From: Ophiothrix spiculata
Lineage: Eukaryota > Echinodermata > Ophiuroidea > Amphilepidida > Ophiotrichidae
Strand: one strand, 5' to 3'
Assembly: GCA_000969725.1 (NCBI GenBank)
Contig: JXSR01S002340.1
DNA: 25,958 bases
The notes under the pieces are model-generated. The model searched no databases and was not told the DNA's origin. It worked only from the letters and a program-made list of their open reading frames with translations. Positions 1 through 12,700 of the stretch are shown here, one piece after another. Made by a program: the position numbers and the translations under genes. Numbering within the stretch: the first letter of the stretch is position 1; the number at the start of each line of letters is the position of its first letter.

Positions 1-1330
1 ATTTTTATATTGATTTTAACCATTTTCTATAGGCCCTATTTAAAACAAAACAATGTTAAAAAATGCTTCTTTCAAGTCATCTTTTTTTTGCTAACGGGCT
101 TTCGTGCATGGGTTACTGAGCCGGTGGCTCTCTAGTTTTCTTAATAGATATACTGAAAGAGAGTTCAATTATTATTCATTGAAATTTGTATCAAATTTGG
201 TTTTTATAGTGTGATCATGATCATTTAGAAAAAAGCACATTAAAATATCACAAAGCGTGTATGCTTATTATTTTGTTTAATTTTGAACAAATGAGTTTCT
301 GACATAGGTATCTACACATGTACCTTTGGCAATAACTCAAAAACTGATAACGCTGTGATATCTTCATTTTACGGGTATCTAGCAGAGGGTTGTAATATAC
401 TTTTGTGCAATGTTTCGTTTCTCTAACTAGTATAGTTTTAGCAAACGGTCATTTTTCTACATGTAACCATTTTTTGGGACACCTGGTACTTCCGAAAAGC
501 CTACATCTTCAGCCCTGAAGTGATGTCAAGAATGTTTTGTGACCTACAAAGTATGGCATTTAGGGATGTTTCTTCATCATACCTGTCAAGTCTAAAGATT
601 TAGATGGGAGTTTCCCTATTTTAGGCAGCCCTCCAAATCTCCAGATCGGGTAGCCATTTAGCTCCATATCTCTCGCTTTTAAAAAAATTATCCCGATATC
701 TCCCACATTGAAAAAAAAATTCTACTGCGATGTTCCCTTAGCGTGTACTATTGAGTCGTATGTGCGCTTTGGAGACCCTTTTTGTCCCTTTTCAGTTTTC
801 AAAAGCTATGTTTTTTTTTTGGTGTACCTTTTGGACCTTTATGAGATCAGTTGCCCGTAAACGTTATTCATAGATTTAAGTGATTACAGTAATCTCCCGC
901 ATTAGAATATGAAAATGTTGACAAGTATGCTTCATTTTTACTGATTTGTGTAATGATTGTGAAAAATTGTCAATTTGCAAAACTATCTAAAAATCATGAA
1001 AATAGGACTTACCAAAATATAATTTTGAAGTAAACATCAACTACCTACAGACCATTTGCCCATAGGTAGTCACATTTGTGTAGTATACCCACTTCACAAG
1101 AATAAACATTTATATCCCGACACAAAAATTCTCATGAATAACTAATAGCGTAATAAAATCAAGATATGAATTGATTTAATCATCATAGCTTCTCATAATA
1201 TGCATTGTCATTATGTAGATGAATCTGGAGTGGTGTTTCATTAAATCATGTCTTAACCGACCAGCCTAAATCATGAATACTTTATTGAATAATTTACTCT
1301 TTTTACATAATTGATGGGATATCTCAGGGA
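1..1330. other. No gene seen; AT-rich, presumably intron or 5' flank
   Basis: No coding or RNA gene is recognised. It contains short poly-T/poly-A runs and nothing that resembles the missing ELP2 N-terminal exon. Confidence 0.6.
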
Positions 1331-1342
1331 TTGGCTACTACA

Positions 1343-2109
1343 GAAGAAGATGTCAGGACCTTCACATCATGCCTTGCTTCCAGTTGAATTTTTGAACAGG
1401 TTGCAATGAGAGGGTTAGTAGACTTGCTCCAAGTCTCTGTTGTCCTATATTCTCTGAAAGGCATATTTCAACTGTCCTGCTTTAATATTTCTCAAGCACA
1501 TAAGTGTTCAAATTATAGTGGAGAACAAATTAGAATTCACTTCTAATTTCATTGAAGTTCCTTTAAAATTTCTAACATGATTTTAACATGGCATAATAAA
1601 GACCAATCACCAATTCATTACCATTACTCTATTTGACCATGGGATTTTAAGAAAGATCACAGACAAACAGTAAACACATCCTGAATTCATTCATCACCTC
1701 CCAGACAGACAGAACCAAGTTCATACTTCCAATTTGACCATGGGTCTATATGCCTACACCCCATTCCCTACAATGGTACAACAACCAACACATTTGAATC
1801 ATTTTATATTTGACTAAAATCACAGGACCTTCACACCAACTTTCCTTATCTCAACTAGACTGGCTGACAAACTGAATTCAGGGGATACATAGGGAGTAAG
1901 AATAGATAAAATAATGTCTCTGTACAGATATACTGGATATGGAAGTGGTGGTTACAGCCAGACGCCTTGAGCAAGGCTAGAGGGTTAGCAGAACTCATCT
2001 CAATTTTGCATTTCAGATATGTTTCATCACTAAACCCTCTCATTAAAATCCATACAAAAATCCCATTGGAAGCAAGTCATGATGTACGTGAAGGTCCTGA
2101 TATCTTCTT
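1343..2109. mobile_element. Long-TIR element with 12-bp direct flanks (MULE-like)
   Basis: The direct repeat TTGGCTACTACA occurs at 1331-1342 and 2110-2121. Between them, the left end AAGAAGATGTCAGGACC and the reversed right end AAGAAGATATCAGGACC match. The similarity continues inward for ~80 bp (CTTGCTTCCA..., AATGAGAGGGTT). Long terminal inverted repeats with a 9-12 bp duplication recall Mutator-like elements. The one extra G at 1343 makes the exact boundary uncertain. There is no transposase. Confidence 0.7.
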
Positions 2110-2121
2110 TTGGCTACTACA

Positions 2122-3040
2122 ATGAACTGCGACTAACAAGGTGCTATCCTACGGCTTTTAAGGAGGTAAAAGGAGGGCAGTAGGTCTACCAAAAGCGAAA
2201 AACAACTTACTTCTAAAGAGGGTTTGCAAATCAAATATATGAAGGGGAGGTTCAGAGTAATTCTTCAAGCATGGACATTGATCAAGGAAAGCATTGCTCT
2301 ATACCTTTAAAGTCAGTCCACATATTTGGCACAGATTTCTTTCAAGTTTCAGTTATAATCTTGACAAAGAAGTGAGTTTTTATTAAATGTGGTAAATAAT
2401 GACGGTCGACAAATCTGAAGGACCTCTTTTACATAACTTCCTCATCAGTAAAAATAACAACTAACTGAAAGCAATACTACTGTCTGTATTATTGGTGTGT
2501 ATTTATGGGACAAATTAACTTAACTTCACTAGCATGTGAAGAAATAATTATTACAAGAAATCATATGTAAAATGTAAATCTACACCATTTGAACACTTAA
2601 AGAAGTGTCTAGGTATTCAAAACACATTTATTGGCAATTTAAGGTACCATTGTCATTAACTCAACCATTCTTTCTTAGTTTGATACCCTATCAGACACTC
2701 AAAAGCCAAATTTGATACCCTATATATATGTGAGACTTGCAAAGTAACAGGGCGATTTTGACACCCTATATTGCAAGTCTCGAGACCACCTTTTTGTTAA
2801 CGTGGGTGGTTATCCAGTCAGAATACCCAGTTACCCCCCCCCCGGAAATGAGTAGCATGTTAACAATTTTCAATTGTAATTTTTTATTACAATCTAATTC
2901 ATTAGACTATGGTCAGAATAATTTTTACGAACGGATACGAACAGTGTTTTGATGGTGTTTTAACCATTTTTAAGTAACTTTAAAAATCAGGTATTTGAGG
3001 AAATTGTATCAGTAGACCATAAGAATTTCGTAAATAATAG
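2122..3040. other. No gene; small inverted repeat near 2731-2781
   Basis: GAGACTTGCA and TGCAAGTCTC form a short hairpin, next to three copies of a TTTGATACCCTAT-like motif between 2680 and 2770. There is a C-run near 2833. Nothing coding is supported. Confidence 0.5.
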
Positions 3041-3044
3041 ATTT

Positions 3045-4075
3045 GGCCATGTGTCGTGAACTCGCCACCCAAAAAAGGTGGCGATGTTACATTTTTCCAA
3101 ATTTGACTTGATTGAATTGATGATATCTCTGCCAAACATAAAGGTATTGCTATGCTTTTGGTCTCATTTTAAAGCTAAATAAATGCTCTCTCAGCCCTGT
3201 TTTAAATGGGGAATACTCTGGCATTTTTAATGATGACACTGTGATTAAAAGAATTCATAATGGGCAGGGTGGGGGAAGCGGTACACACAAAGTCAATGGA
3301 AGTTAATGCTAAATGTTAATATTTTCGTCAAATCTGGCACTAAATGAAAGCTAACACATTCCACTTATCATTTTATAATTAAACAGTGTGTGTGGTTATA
3401 TCTAATGGAACTTATGGCCCATTTTGTATCTGAGTAATGCACGTTTTCCTATATCTCACAATGTAAGATATAGGAAAACGCATACAAAACATTGCTGAAG
3501 AACAGCAAACACAATTTATGCTGTAACTTTTTAATTACTAACCCTATCAAGGTAAATGTATACATATTCTGAAAGGAAATTTGATGAGGAATTCAAAAAT
3601 GCTAAAAATTCTATATTTGTGTAGAGAGTAGAGCTAAAAATTTTAAAATTCAAAAATGGTTTTAATTGGAAACAACAGGATTTGTTTTTTGGAACACCCT
3701 AAACCTTATAAACGCTGCACATTAATGTAATACTTTACCCACATTCTGTTAGAATATCTGTTCTTGCACCAAATTATGTGAGTTATAAGAAGATTTCTAA
3801 TAAAACCTGAAAAATTTGCATTGCAGAATACGTTATAAATAGTTCATTCTGATCAAAAAATAAATGTTTCACCCTGTATATTTTCAAGGTCACCCTATAT
3901 AACGAGATGCAATGCACATATTTAGATTCCTTACAGCTTCAGCTTTCCAAGTATATATACTTTTGTTATATTTCAGTGAAGTTAAAGTGAAATATCTGAG
4001 TTTGAACATCAATTGGTGACACATTGAATAATAAGGCATGTAACGCAAAAGAGGGCGAGTTCGTGACACATGACC
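3045..4075. mobile_element. ~1-kb element with terminal inverted repeats
   Basis: GGCCATGTGTCGTGAACTCG at 3045 is matched in reverse by CGAGTTCGTGACACATGACC ending at 4075 (two differences). Possible 4 bp ATTT duplications lie at 3041-3044 and 4076-4079. The inside holds a perfect 15 bp stem (3442-3456 with 3466-3480, CGTTTTCCTATATCT) and a 7 bp stem CGCCACC/GGTGGCG at 3063-3083. No protein is recognised, so it is non-autonomous. Confidence 0.65.
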
Positions 4076-4077
4076 AT

Positions 4078-4365
4078 TTCCGCTCCCAAGGATGCTCATT
4101 TCTAGATTACTTCAGTTCCGAAGGCACCCATATTCAAAGAAAATGACTCAAAAGCGTGTACATTAAGTTTTTAATCTAATTTAATGAGCGATTTTGATCT
4201 CAAATAGAAGGAAAAAAGTGGTTCCTGAGACCTCAATTTGGGAAAAAAATCAGCTCGATAGACCGCATTTTGGACCAAAAATCAACCCTTTGTTGGATAT
4301 TGCAGATGTCACATTATGACATACATACCAAAACTTTTTGAGTACCCCCTGGGAGTATCTTTCAA
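4078..4365 (+). repeat. Dispersed ~290-bp repeat, copy 1
   Basis: It shares with 5994-6290 the order TTCCGCTCCCAAG, GATGCTCATTTC, AAAGAAAATGACTCAAAA, GTTCCTGAGACCTCAATT, GTTGGATAT and TTGAGTA-CCCCCTGGGA. The copies are perhaps 75-80% similar by eye. It abuts the right end of the 1 kb element. No open frame is conserved between the copies. Confidence 0.8.
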
Positions 4366-4442
4366 TAATTGATGGCTTTTTTAGGTTTTGTTTTTCTTCT
4401 ATGAAATCAGTGGCATCTCTGCATTTTGATCCATGCAATCAT

Positions 4443-4640
4443 TTACAGTATAAGTGGTATTTTTCGCGCTACATTTATTTTCGCGATTTTCGCGCAAAAT
4501 GGGGTTAGTGCGAAATGCGTATTTGTTGCGAAGGATATTCCTTACTTGGCCAATGTTCATGTGCACAAAAATAAAAACGTGCGAATTGGTTCAAATTTGG
4601 CCTTGCATAAAAATTACCACATTGTACTTATTGATTAGGA
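4443..4640. mobile_element. CGCG-rich MITE, copy 1 (inverted, degraded)
   Basis: The segment begins TACAGTATAAGTGGTATT and then TTTCGCGCTACATTTATT, the reverse complement of the right end of the copies at 13638 and 18563. The far end is degraded (AATTGGTTCAAATTTGG onward), so the boundary at about 4640 is uncertain. Confidence 0.6.
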
Positions 4641-4727
4641 GATACATTGGAATTAATGTGACAACAAAAACATGTTGCACAAAATATTTGGTAGCTCAAA
4701 AAGAAGTATGATTTTGCACCACTAAAT

Positions 4728-4985
4728 TGGTAAACAACCTAATCCAATTGATTTTTGCAGTACTTTTTAAAATATTGCCAAAATTAGGCCTAAAATAGGC
4801 AAAAATGACAACAAAAATCATTTTGGGCCAATTTTGGACCTATTTTTGGCAATATTTCAAAAAGTAAGTTAAAAATCTAAAATTTGAGAAATGCATTCCT
4901 AGACATGTGTTTTAGATTCTAAAAAGCATTCCGAGGTCCGACTTTTACTTTTTCAAAATTTAGTCAGGTTGTTTACAAATACAGT
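4728..4985. repeat. Imperfect foldback
   Basis: GTAAACAACCTAAT near 4728 pairs with the complement of GTTGTTTAC near 4970. The inner arm TACTTTTTAAAATATTGCCA pairs with TGGCAATATTTCAAAAAGTA at about 4847-4865. The arms are interrupted, so this may be two nested inverted repeats. Confidence 0.55.
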
Positions 4986-5156
4986 AGTCCAAGAACAAGG
5001 GTTTTTGGACCTTTGATTTTGGTCCAAAACTGACCAAACCATCATCTTCAACATGAAAATCCACATCTAGAAATGTATACTTTTATATATACTTATCGGT
5101 TGCTGAGTTACAAAACACGTCGGAGAGTGTACGTGGTAGTGTGGAGTTTGGAGGAC

Positions 5157-5462
5157 ATTTCACGATTTCGCGAGGTGATTCATTCATTGTTGAAAGTAAA
5201 AAATATACCATTTTGATCACGAATATCTACCGGTTGTAATGATGTAAGACACTTTTTCGGAGACGTCCTGTGTCATCCAAGGATTGCAATAGTATTGGGA
5301 GATCTCCAACCGGGGCGGTGGTCTGGAGTTTCGATCGACTGCTGTGAAGTACAAGAGGTGGTTTCCAAAAAGTGTCCTTCATAAATGGAACAATGGATTT
5401 ATCTCCTTTAAAATAGTTGTTTACTTTTTGCCTAAAAGTGAGTGAATCACATCGCGAAATGC
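5157..5462. repeat. Imperfect foldback (~300 bp)
   Basis: TTTCGCGAGGTGATTCATTC at about 5166 matches the reverse complement of the segment ending TCACATCGCGAAA at about 5459. Inner blocks GACACTTTTTCGG and CCAAAAAGTGTC also pair. It is MITE-like, without a clear target duplication. Confidence 0.6.
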
Positions 5463-5993
5463 ATTTTTGTACAACGCGCTATAATGCAGAACAGGGCTTA
5501 ATTTGAGTTTGCACGGCTACCTCTGGTCCATTTTTACACGGAGCTGCTCATTTATGAAAACATACGAACATACAATCAACTGTAATATACTTGTTTTATG
5601 ATTGAAAACTAAAAAGAACCCCCTCAACATTAAAGAAACCTCCATTTTTTCAATAGGTACATTTTTAATCATTTTAAACATTATTGAACCCGTCATTGAG
5701 GAGTCTAAAGTTAAGGTACTTGAACATAAATTTCACCCAGCACAGATTTTTCTACACTAAATTGACATCCCTATTATTAGGCCTAAGCTAGTTCCAATCG
5801 CAATTCCAGCATAAAGTCTGCAAATTAAAGAGTCTTAATTAAAAATCTAATTTGCACAATTTATGCAAAAATTAGTTTAATTTACATATCTTTGAACCTA
5901 CATGCAATTAATCCCGGGAGGGGTGGGATACTTACATTGACGGAAGGTACGGGTATGTGCCGCCCTCAATACCCTCTTTTCAAGCCTCCTCTT

Positions 5994-6290
5994 CCGCTCC
6001 CCAAGATGCTCATTTCAAGTCGAGATTTCTTCAGTTCTGAAGACCCCATTTTCAAAGAAAATGACTCAAAAGTGTGTTTTATTAAGTTTTCAACCTAATT
6101 TTGAGTGATTTTCAGCTCAAAAGTCGTATTTTTATGAGAAAAAAGCAGTTCCTGAGACCTCAATTCAGGAAAAAATCCGTTACAAAGACCCTATTTTTGA
6201 CAAAAAACCCGTTCCGCAAGACCCTATGTTGGATATCGCGGATCTCACATCATACCTACCAAAAAAATTTTGAGTATCCCCCTGGGAATA
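5994..6290 (+). repeat. Dispersed ~290-bp repeat, copy 2
   Basis: Same orientation as the copy at 4078 and slightly longer. Upstream bases from 5910 (CCCGGGAGGGGTGGGATACTT) may belong to the family but have no partner in this window. Noncoding. Confidence 0.8.
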
Positions 6291-6299
6291 AATCATGAT

Positions 6300-6410
6300 A
6301 TTAAGTGGTAAATAAATGGTAAAGCCTTGGTCACATCGTAGCAATAATGATAAATCACTGTTCACACTATGGCAATAATGATAAAGGCATAGTCACACTG
6401 GGGATACATT
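6300..6410. repeat. Short direct repeat around GCAATAATGATAAA
   Basis: GTCACATCGTAGCAATAATG and TTCACACTATGGCAATAATG, each followed by ATAAA, lie in tandem about 33-38 bp apart. A partial third unit is TAGTCACACTGG. They lie 200 bp before exon A. Confidence 0.6.
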
Positions 6411-6599
6411 GGTGCCAGGGGAATGGTTTGCGACAACCTAGCTATATGTGATTTTTTGGGATAAAAAGAATTTCCAAATTAAGGATGAAAAAAAAAAAAA
6501 GTTCTTTGATCTATTTTGTATGATCTATTTTGTATCATAGGGCTTATATTTATGTTTATAACCAATTCCATTTATATTGTCCCCTTATTCTGGTTGCAG

Positions 6600-6767
6600 C
6601 AAGCATCTAATGGCGGTATTAGCTCCCTGCTGAATGGCCATCAAGGTCGTGTGAATTGCGTCAGATGGATCGAGTGCCCAACAGCGCAGGTGCAGACTAG
6701 CTGTCAGGAGATCGTATCCGGATCATCAGATAATACTCTCATTGTATGGAAGACCTCAGACACTCAG
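6600..6767 (+). CDS. ELP2: ELP2 exon A (first WD repeat)
   Basis: The acceptor is TGGTTGCAG ending at 6599 and the donor is GTAAGG at 6768. The exon has 56 codons, phase 0 to 0. It encodes [14 protein letters not shown] and then [12 protein letters not shown], the GH...VW pattern of a WD repeat, matching the first repeat of ELP2. The frame stays open upstream of the acceptor to 6516, but that part reads like intron (hydrophobic, no homology). An ATG start there is unlikely because a good polypyrimidine/AG site precedes the conserved block. The 3' part of this exon from about 6674 is the source of the long array downstream. Confidence 0.9.
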
Positions 6768-9700
6768 GTAAGGTGCCCAACAGTGCAGCTGCAGACTAGC
6801 TATTAGGAGATTGTATCAGGATCATCAGATAATACTCTCATTGTATGGAAGATCTCAGACACTCAGGTAAGGTGCCAAAAAGTGCAGCTGCAGACTTGCT
6901 ATCAGGAGGTTGTATTAGGATCATCAGATAATACTCATATTGTATGGAAGACCTCAGACACTTGGGTAAGGTGCCAAAAAGTGCAGCTGCAGACTTGCTA
7001 TCAGGAGATCGTATTAGGATCATCAGATAATACTCTCATTGTATGGAAGACCTCAGACACTTGGGTAAGGTGCCTAACAGTGCAGCTGCAGACTAGCCAC
7101 CAGGAGATCGTATAAGGATCATCATATATTATACTCTCATTGTGTGGACGATCTCAGACACTCGGGTAAGGTGCCCAACAATGCAGCTGCACAGTAACTC
7201 AGTAGCCATCAGGAGATCGTATCAGGATCATCAGATAATACTCTCATTGTGTGGACGATCTCAGACATTCAGGTAAGGTGCCAAACAGTGCAGCTGCAGA
7301 CTTGCTATCAGGAAATTGTATCAGAATCATCAGATAATTATACTCTCATTTTATGGAAGATCTCAGACATTCAGGTAAGGTGCCCAACAGTGCAGCTGCA
7401 CAGTAGCTGTCAGGAGATCGTATCAGGATCATCAGATAATACTCTCATTGTATGGAAGACCTCAGACACTCAGGTAAGTTACCCAAAAGCGCAGTTGGAG
7501 GTGAGCTATCAGGGGATCGCATCTTGATCATCAGATAATACTCTCATTGTATGGAAGCCATCAGGAGATCTTATCAGGGTAAGGTGCCCAAGAGCGCAGC
7601 TGCAGACTAGCTATCAGGAGATCGTATTAGGATCATCAGATAATACTCTCATTGTTTGGAAGACCTCAAACACGCAGGTAAGATCGTATCAGGATCATCA
7701 GATAATAGTATTCTCATTGTATGGAAGATCTCAGACAATCAGGTAAGGTGCCCAACAGTGTTTCCTATTAGGATCATCAGATAATAATCTCATTGTGTTG
7801 AAGACCTCAGACACTCTGGAAAGGTGCCCCAAAACTGCAGCTGCAGACCTGCTATCAGGGGATCATATCTTGATCATCAGATAATACTCTCATTGTATGG
7901 AAGATCTCAGACACTCGGGTAAGGTGTCCAACAGTGCAGCTGCACAGAAGCCATCAGGAGATCTTATCAGGATCATCAGATAATACTTTCATGTGAGGAA
8001 GATCTTGGGCACTCGGTTAAGGTGCTCAATAATGCAGCTGCAGACTTGTTATCAGGAGATCATCTCAGGATCATCAGATTATACTCCCATTGTATGGAAG
8101 ATCTCTGACACTCAGGTAAGGTGCCCAATGGTGCAGCTGCACAGTAGCCATCAGGAGATCGTATCAGGATCATCAGATAATACTCTCATGTGTGGAAGAT
8201 CTTGGGCACTCGGTTAAGGTGCTCAATAATGCAGCTGCAGACTTGTTATCAGGAGATCATCTCAGGATCATCAGATTATACTCTCATTGTATGGAAGATC
8301 TCCGACACTCAGGTAAGGTGCCCAAAAACGCAGCTGCGGACTAGCTACCAGGAGATCTTATCAGGATCAACAGATAATACTCTCATTGTGTGGACGATCT
8401 CAGACACTCTGGTAAGGTGCCCAACAGTGCAGCTACAGACAAGCCATCAGGAGATCGTATCAGGATCATCAGATAATACTCTCAATGTATGGAAGCCATC
8501 AGGAGATCGTATCAGGATCATCAGATAATACTCCCACTCAGTTAAGGTGCTCAATAATGCAGCTGCAGACTTGTTACACTGTAAAGTGAAAGTTCCTCGT
8601 TTTGGAACTAGTCCTCGTTTTTCTAAAACGAGTAGGCTACTCGTATTTGTAAAACGAGTAACAAAACAAGTAGCAAAACGAGGAAATTGCCTCGTTTTGC
8701 TACTTGTTTTGTTACTCGTTTTAGAAAAACGAGTAGCCTACTCATTTTAGAAAAACGAGGACTAGTTCCAAAACAAGGAACTTTCACTTTACAGTTTTAT
8801 CAGGAGATCATCTCAGGATCATCAGATAATACTCTCATTGTGTGGAAGATCTCAGACACTCTGGTAGGTGCCCAACAATGCAGCTGTAGACTAGCTGTCA
8901 GGAGATCGTATTAGGATCATCAGATAACACTCTCATTGTATGGAAGACCTCAGACACTCGGGTAAGGTGCCAAACAGTGCAGCTGCACAGTAGCTATCAG
9001 GAGATCTTATCAGGATCATAATACTCTCATTGTATGGAAGATCTCAGGCACTCAGGTAAGGTACCCAACAGCGCAGCTGCAGACTAGCTATCAGGATATT
9101 GTATCAGGATCATCAGATAACACTCTCTTTGTATGGAAGCCATTAGGAAATTGTACCAGGATCATCAGATAATACTCTCATTGTATGGAAGACCTCAGAC
9201 ACTCGGGTAAGGTGCCCAACAGTGCAGCTGCAGACTTGCTATCAAGAAATCTGACAGGATCATCAGATGATACTCTCATTGAATGGAAGCCATTACGAGA
9301 TCTTATCAGGATCATCAGATAATACTCTCATTGTATGGAAGCCATCACGAGATCTTATCAAGGTCATCAGATAATACTCTCATTGTGGAAGCCATTAGGA
9401 GATTGTATCAGGATCATCAGATAATTCACTCTCATTGTTTGGAAGACCTCATCAGGCACTCAGGTTGCTGGCTAAAAAAATAGTGTAGTATAATCCAACA
9501 TCTATTGTGACCAAACAAAACAATTTCTTATATACTTTAAGGCTTGGTGTCCAAAGACATTCGCTCATGCGTGGGTCATTCACTCGGGATATTCACTCTT
9601 GACTTTTCTCTCAAATGGAGGACAAATATTGCTTACAATGTTGAATATTCGTTAAATCGATATTAGCATGTGTCTAAATACGTGAATAAAGCAAGAAAAG

Positions 9701-12700
9701 GGGTATTTTCACCCTTATTTAGAAACCTGTTTCGCCAGTTTTTTAGATTCCTGTGCCAATGGCGCGCTGCACGGCTTAAGCAGGAATATTGGCTGTTACT
9801 ATTATAAGCACACTATGAGGCCACTTCTCTGCATATAGGCATGTATAGCAACCTTTATATTAAAGGTTACATGTAGGCCTACACAGCAACTGTCACTGCA
9901 GTAAGGACATTTTAGCTCTTATATCATCACTCCATTTAAAGGTCACTCAGCCACCTTCACTACAGTAATAAATGAATCTTGATCTTACTTTTTTCAGCAC
10001 AGCCATAAAGCGACTCTTAAGGGTCACACAGCCACCATCACTACAGTAGATGGTCTTTACTTGCCCAAGTCAGATGGCACTCTCCCAGAAGACCCGCACA
10101 CGTTGATTGCTTCAGGGTCAGCGGATTCTACTGTGAGAATATGGGAGCGCAGTCATAGCGGAGATGGTTTTGAAGAGCAGCAGGTCATATCGTTTGGCAG
10201 TGGGTTTGCGTTAGCTGTAGCATTGTCTGTGATTCCTTCAACCACAGGTGAGACGCGGTGAAATTATGTGTTTAAAGTAAAATAAATACTCACCATCTAG
10301 ATGGCTTTAACAATGTACTAAACTATGATTGTTATCACCTTGGCCTAATCAGTGGTTCATAGCAAGGCGTAACTGGAGTGCTTGGGTAAAGCCCTAGAAA
10401 AATGACCTGTGAAATTAAAAGGAAAGCTGATATTTTGTTAAAACTTTATAAAATGCACGAACATTTCAAATCTGCAGAAATCACAATTTTGTTGGAATAC
10501 AACTGTTATGTGCATTTTTTTATTACAAACCTCATATATAGATTTCTGTCTTCTGATTGGTTAAAAGTGAGGGCTTGGATTTAACTAGGCCCTATAAATT
10601 TACTATGCCCGGGGCATATTTTTCAATAGGCCTGCTCAATGTATTTTGCGCCGTGTAACTCGAGCTTCATGAGCACTACTGTAAGCAAACATGCGCTGCG
10701 TAAGTGTTGAACCTTGTTTAATATCTTGCATGCACAATACGGGGAGGTCAGCATTGATTTGATATGGCACTCCTCCATTACTGATAAACATTCTCGTATG
10801 CTGGAAGTTATCCAAAAGAGGGCGTGCAGAATCATTTTAGGCTTTGAATACGCATTTTATGATAATGCATTACATGCCTGTAAATTAGCAACTCTTTCTT
10901 CTAGGAGGGAGGAACATTGTCATAAATTTGCTTGCTCTCTATCCAAATCTGCTTGCATTTGCAATTTGCTTCCCCCTAGAAGAATTGAAATTCATGGAAG
11001 AAAGCATAGGAATACCAGTGATTTCACCCAACTGCCTGCTGGTACGCTGAGGTTTTCTAGGAGTCCTATTCCTTATTACATCGATTTGTTGAATAGCTCC
11101 TGATTACCAGTTTGCCAGCTACACTGACCCCTCAACTGTCTTCATTTGTACATTGCTTTTTTGTTTAAATGTTTATATTCTTGTTTAATGTTTCTTCATT
11201 GTATAATGCAATTCAGCCTCAAATCTGAAATCATTGAAAGGAAAAACATATATATCGTAAACTATCATCAGGCGTTTTAACTAAAATGGTTCTTTTTAAA
11301 AAGCCAGATGAAAAAATCTATATATTCGGTATATATAAAACAAATATTGACTGCTTTTTGTTTGGGGTACGGTTAAAATTATTTCCCCTCTGTGATCTCA
11401 AAATCATGAATATACCCTCAGCTTTGCTTTGGGCATATCCATGATTTTGATATCGCTTCAGGAAAATAATTTTAACCATGCCCCTCAAAGCAGTCAATAT
11501 TTGTATACTATAGCTCTATTATAGCTCTATTATAAGAGGTTTGAAATGGATAGTCACATGTGGAAAATATAAAACCAATTGCATAACTTGTTTGATTTCA
11601 GTTCCTATTCTTGCTATTGGGGGAGATGACTGTAAAGTTCATGTCTACATTAAAAGGAATGATGTCTTTGAAAAGGTGCAGTCACTCACAGGACATGAGG
11701 ACTGGATCAGGAGTCTACAGTTTGCTATTGATGGTGAGTCACTGATATAAAAGGTGCAGTCACTCACAGGGCATGAGGACTGGGTCAGGAGTCTACAGTT
11801 TGCTATTGATGGTGAGTCACAGATATAAAAGGTGCAGTNNNNNNNNNNNNNNNNNNNNNNNNNNNNNNNNNNNNNNNNNNNNNNNNNNCAGGGCATGAGG
11901 ACTGGGTCAGGAGTCTACAGTTTGCTATTGATGGTGAGTCACAGATATAAAAGGTGCAGTCACTCGCAGGGCATGAGGACTGGATTAGGAGTCTACAGTT
12001 TGCTATTGATGGCGAGTCACAGATATAAAAGGTGCAGTCACTCACAGGGTATGAGGACTGGATCAGGAGTCTACAGTTTGCTATTGATGGTGATGAGTCA
12101 CTGATATAAATGGTGCAGACATTCACAGGACTGGATCAGGAGTCTACAGTTTGCTATTGATGGTGAGTCACAGATATAAAAGATGCAGTCATTCACAGGG
12201 CATGAGGACTGGATCAGGAGTCTACAGTTTGCTATTGATGGTGATGAGTCACTGATATAAAAGGTGCAGACATTCACAGGACTGGATCAGGAGTCTACAG
12301 TTTGCTATTGAAGGTGAGTCACAGATATAAAAGATGCAGTCACTCACAGGGCATGAGGACTGGATCAGGAGTCTACAGTTTGCTATTGATGGTGAGTCAC
12401 AGATATAAAAGGTGCAGTCACTCACAGGGCATGAGGACTGGATTAGGAGTCTACAGTTTGCTATTGATGGTGAGTCACAGATATAAAAGGTGCAGTCACT
12501 CACAGGGCATGAGGACTGGATCAGAAGTCTACAGTTTGCTATTGATGATGAGTCACTGATATATGGTTCAGTGACTCAAATTCAACCACTGGCTATACTT
12601 TGATCAACACCAAATAGTTGGGCCTCTTCACATCGTGAATTGATACAAATAAGCATGTGCGTAGCTGAACATAGGACAACAGTAAACGCAGCGCGCCATT

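Noticed and set aside
2737..2952. 71-codon open frame, and similar small frames at 1855, 3890, 4426, 5892, 19703 and 24808
   Set aside because: Short, without homology or splice context; expected by chance in AT-rich noncoding DNA.
1..6599. ELP2 N-terminal exon
   Set aside because: I looked for the expected AFG...VxLYDP-type coding block and found none. It probably lies upstream of the window.
7249..8528. Open frames of 74-112 codons in the exon A array reading as WD-like repeats
   Set aside because: They arise because the 99 bp unit is a multiple of three. They run through donor sites, start at arbitrary codons and are broken by stops in neighbouring units.
11645..12559. Open frames on both strands of the exon C array
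   Set aside because: Periodic reading of a tandem repeat. They cross the N gap and lack any independent coding signal.
6674..12560. CRISPR-like array
   Set aside because: Units are contiguous, exon-derived and have no unique spacers; the host is eukaryotic.
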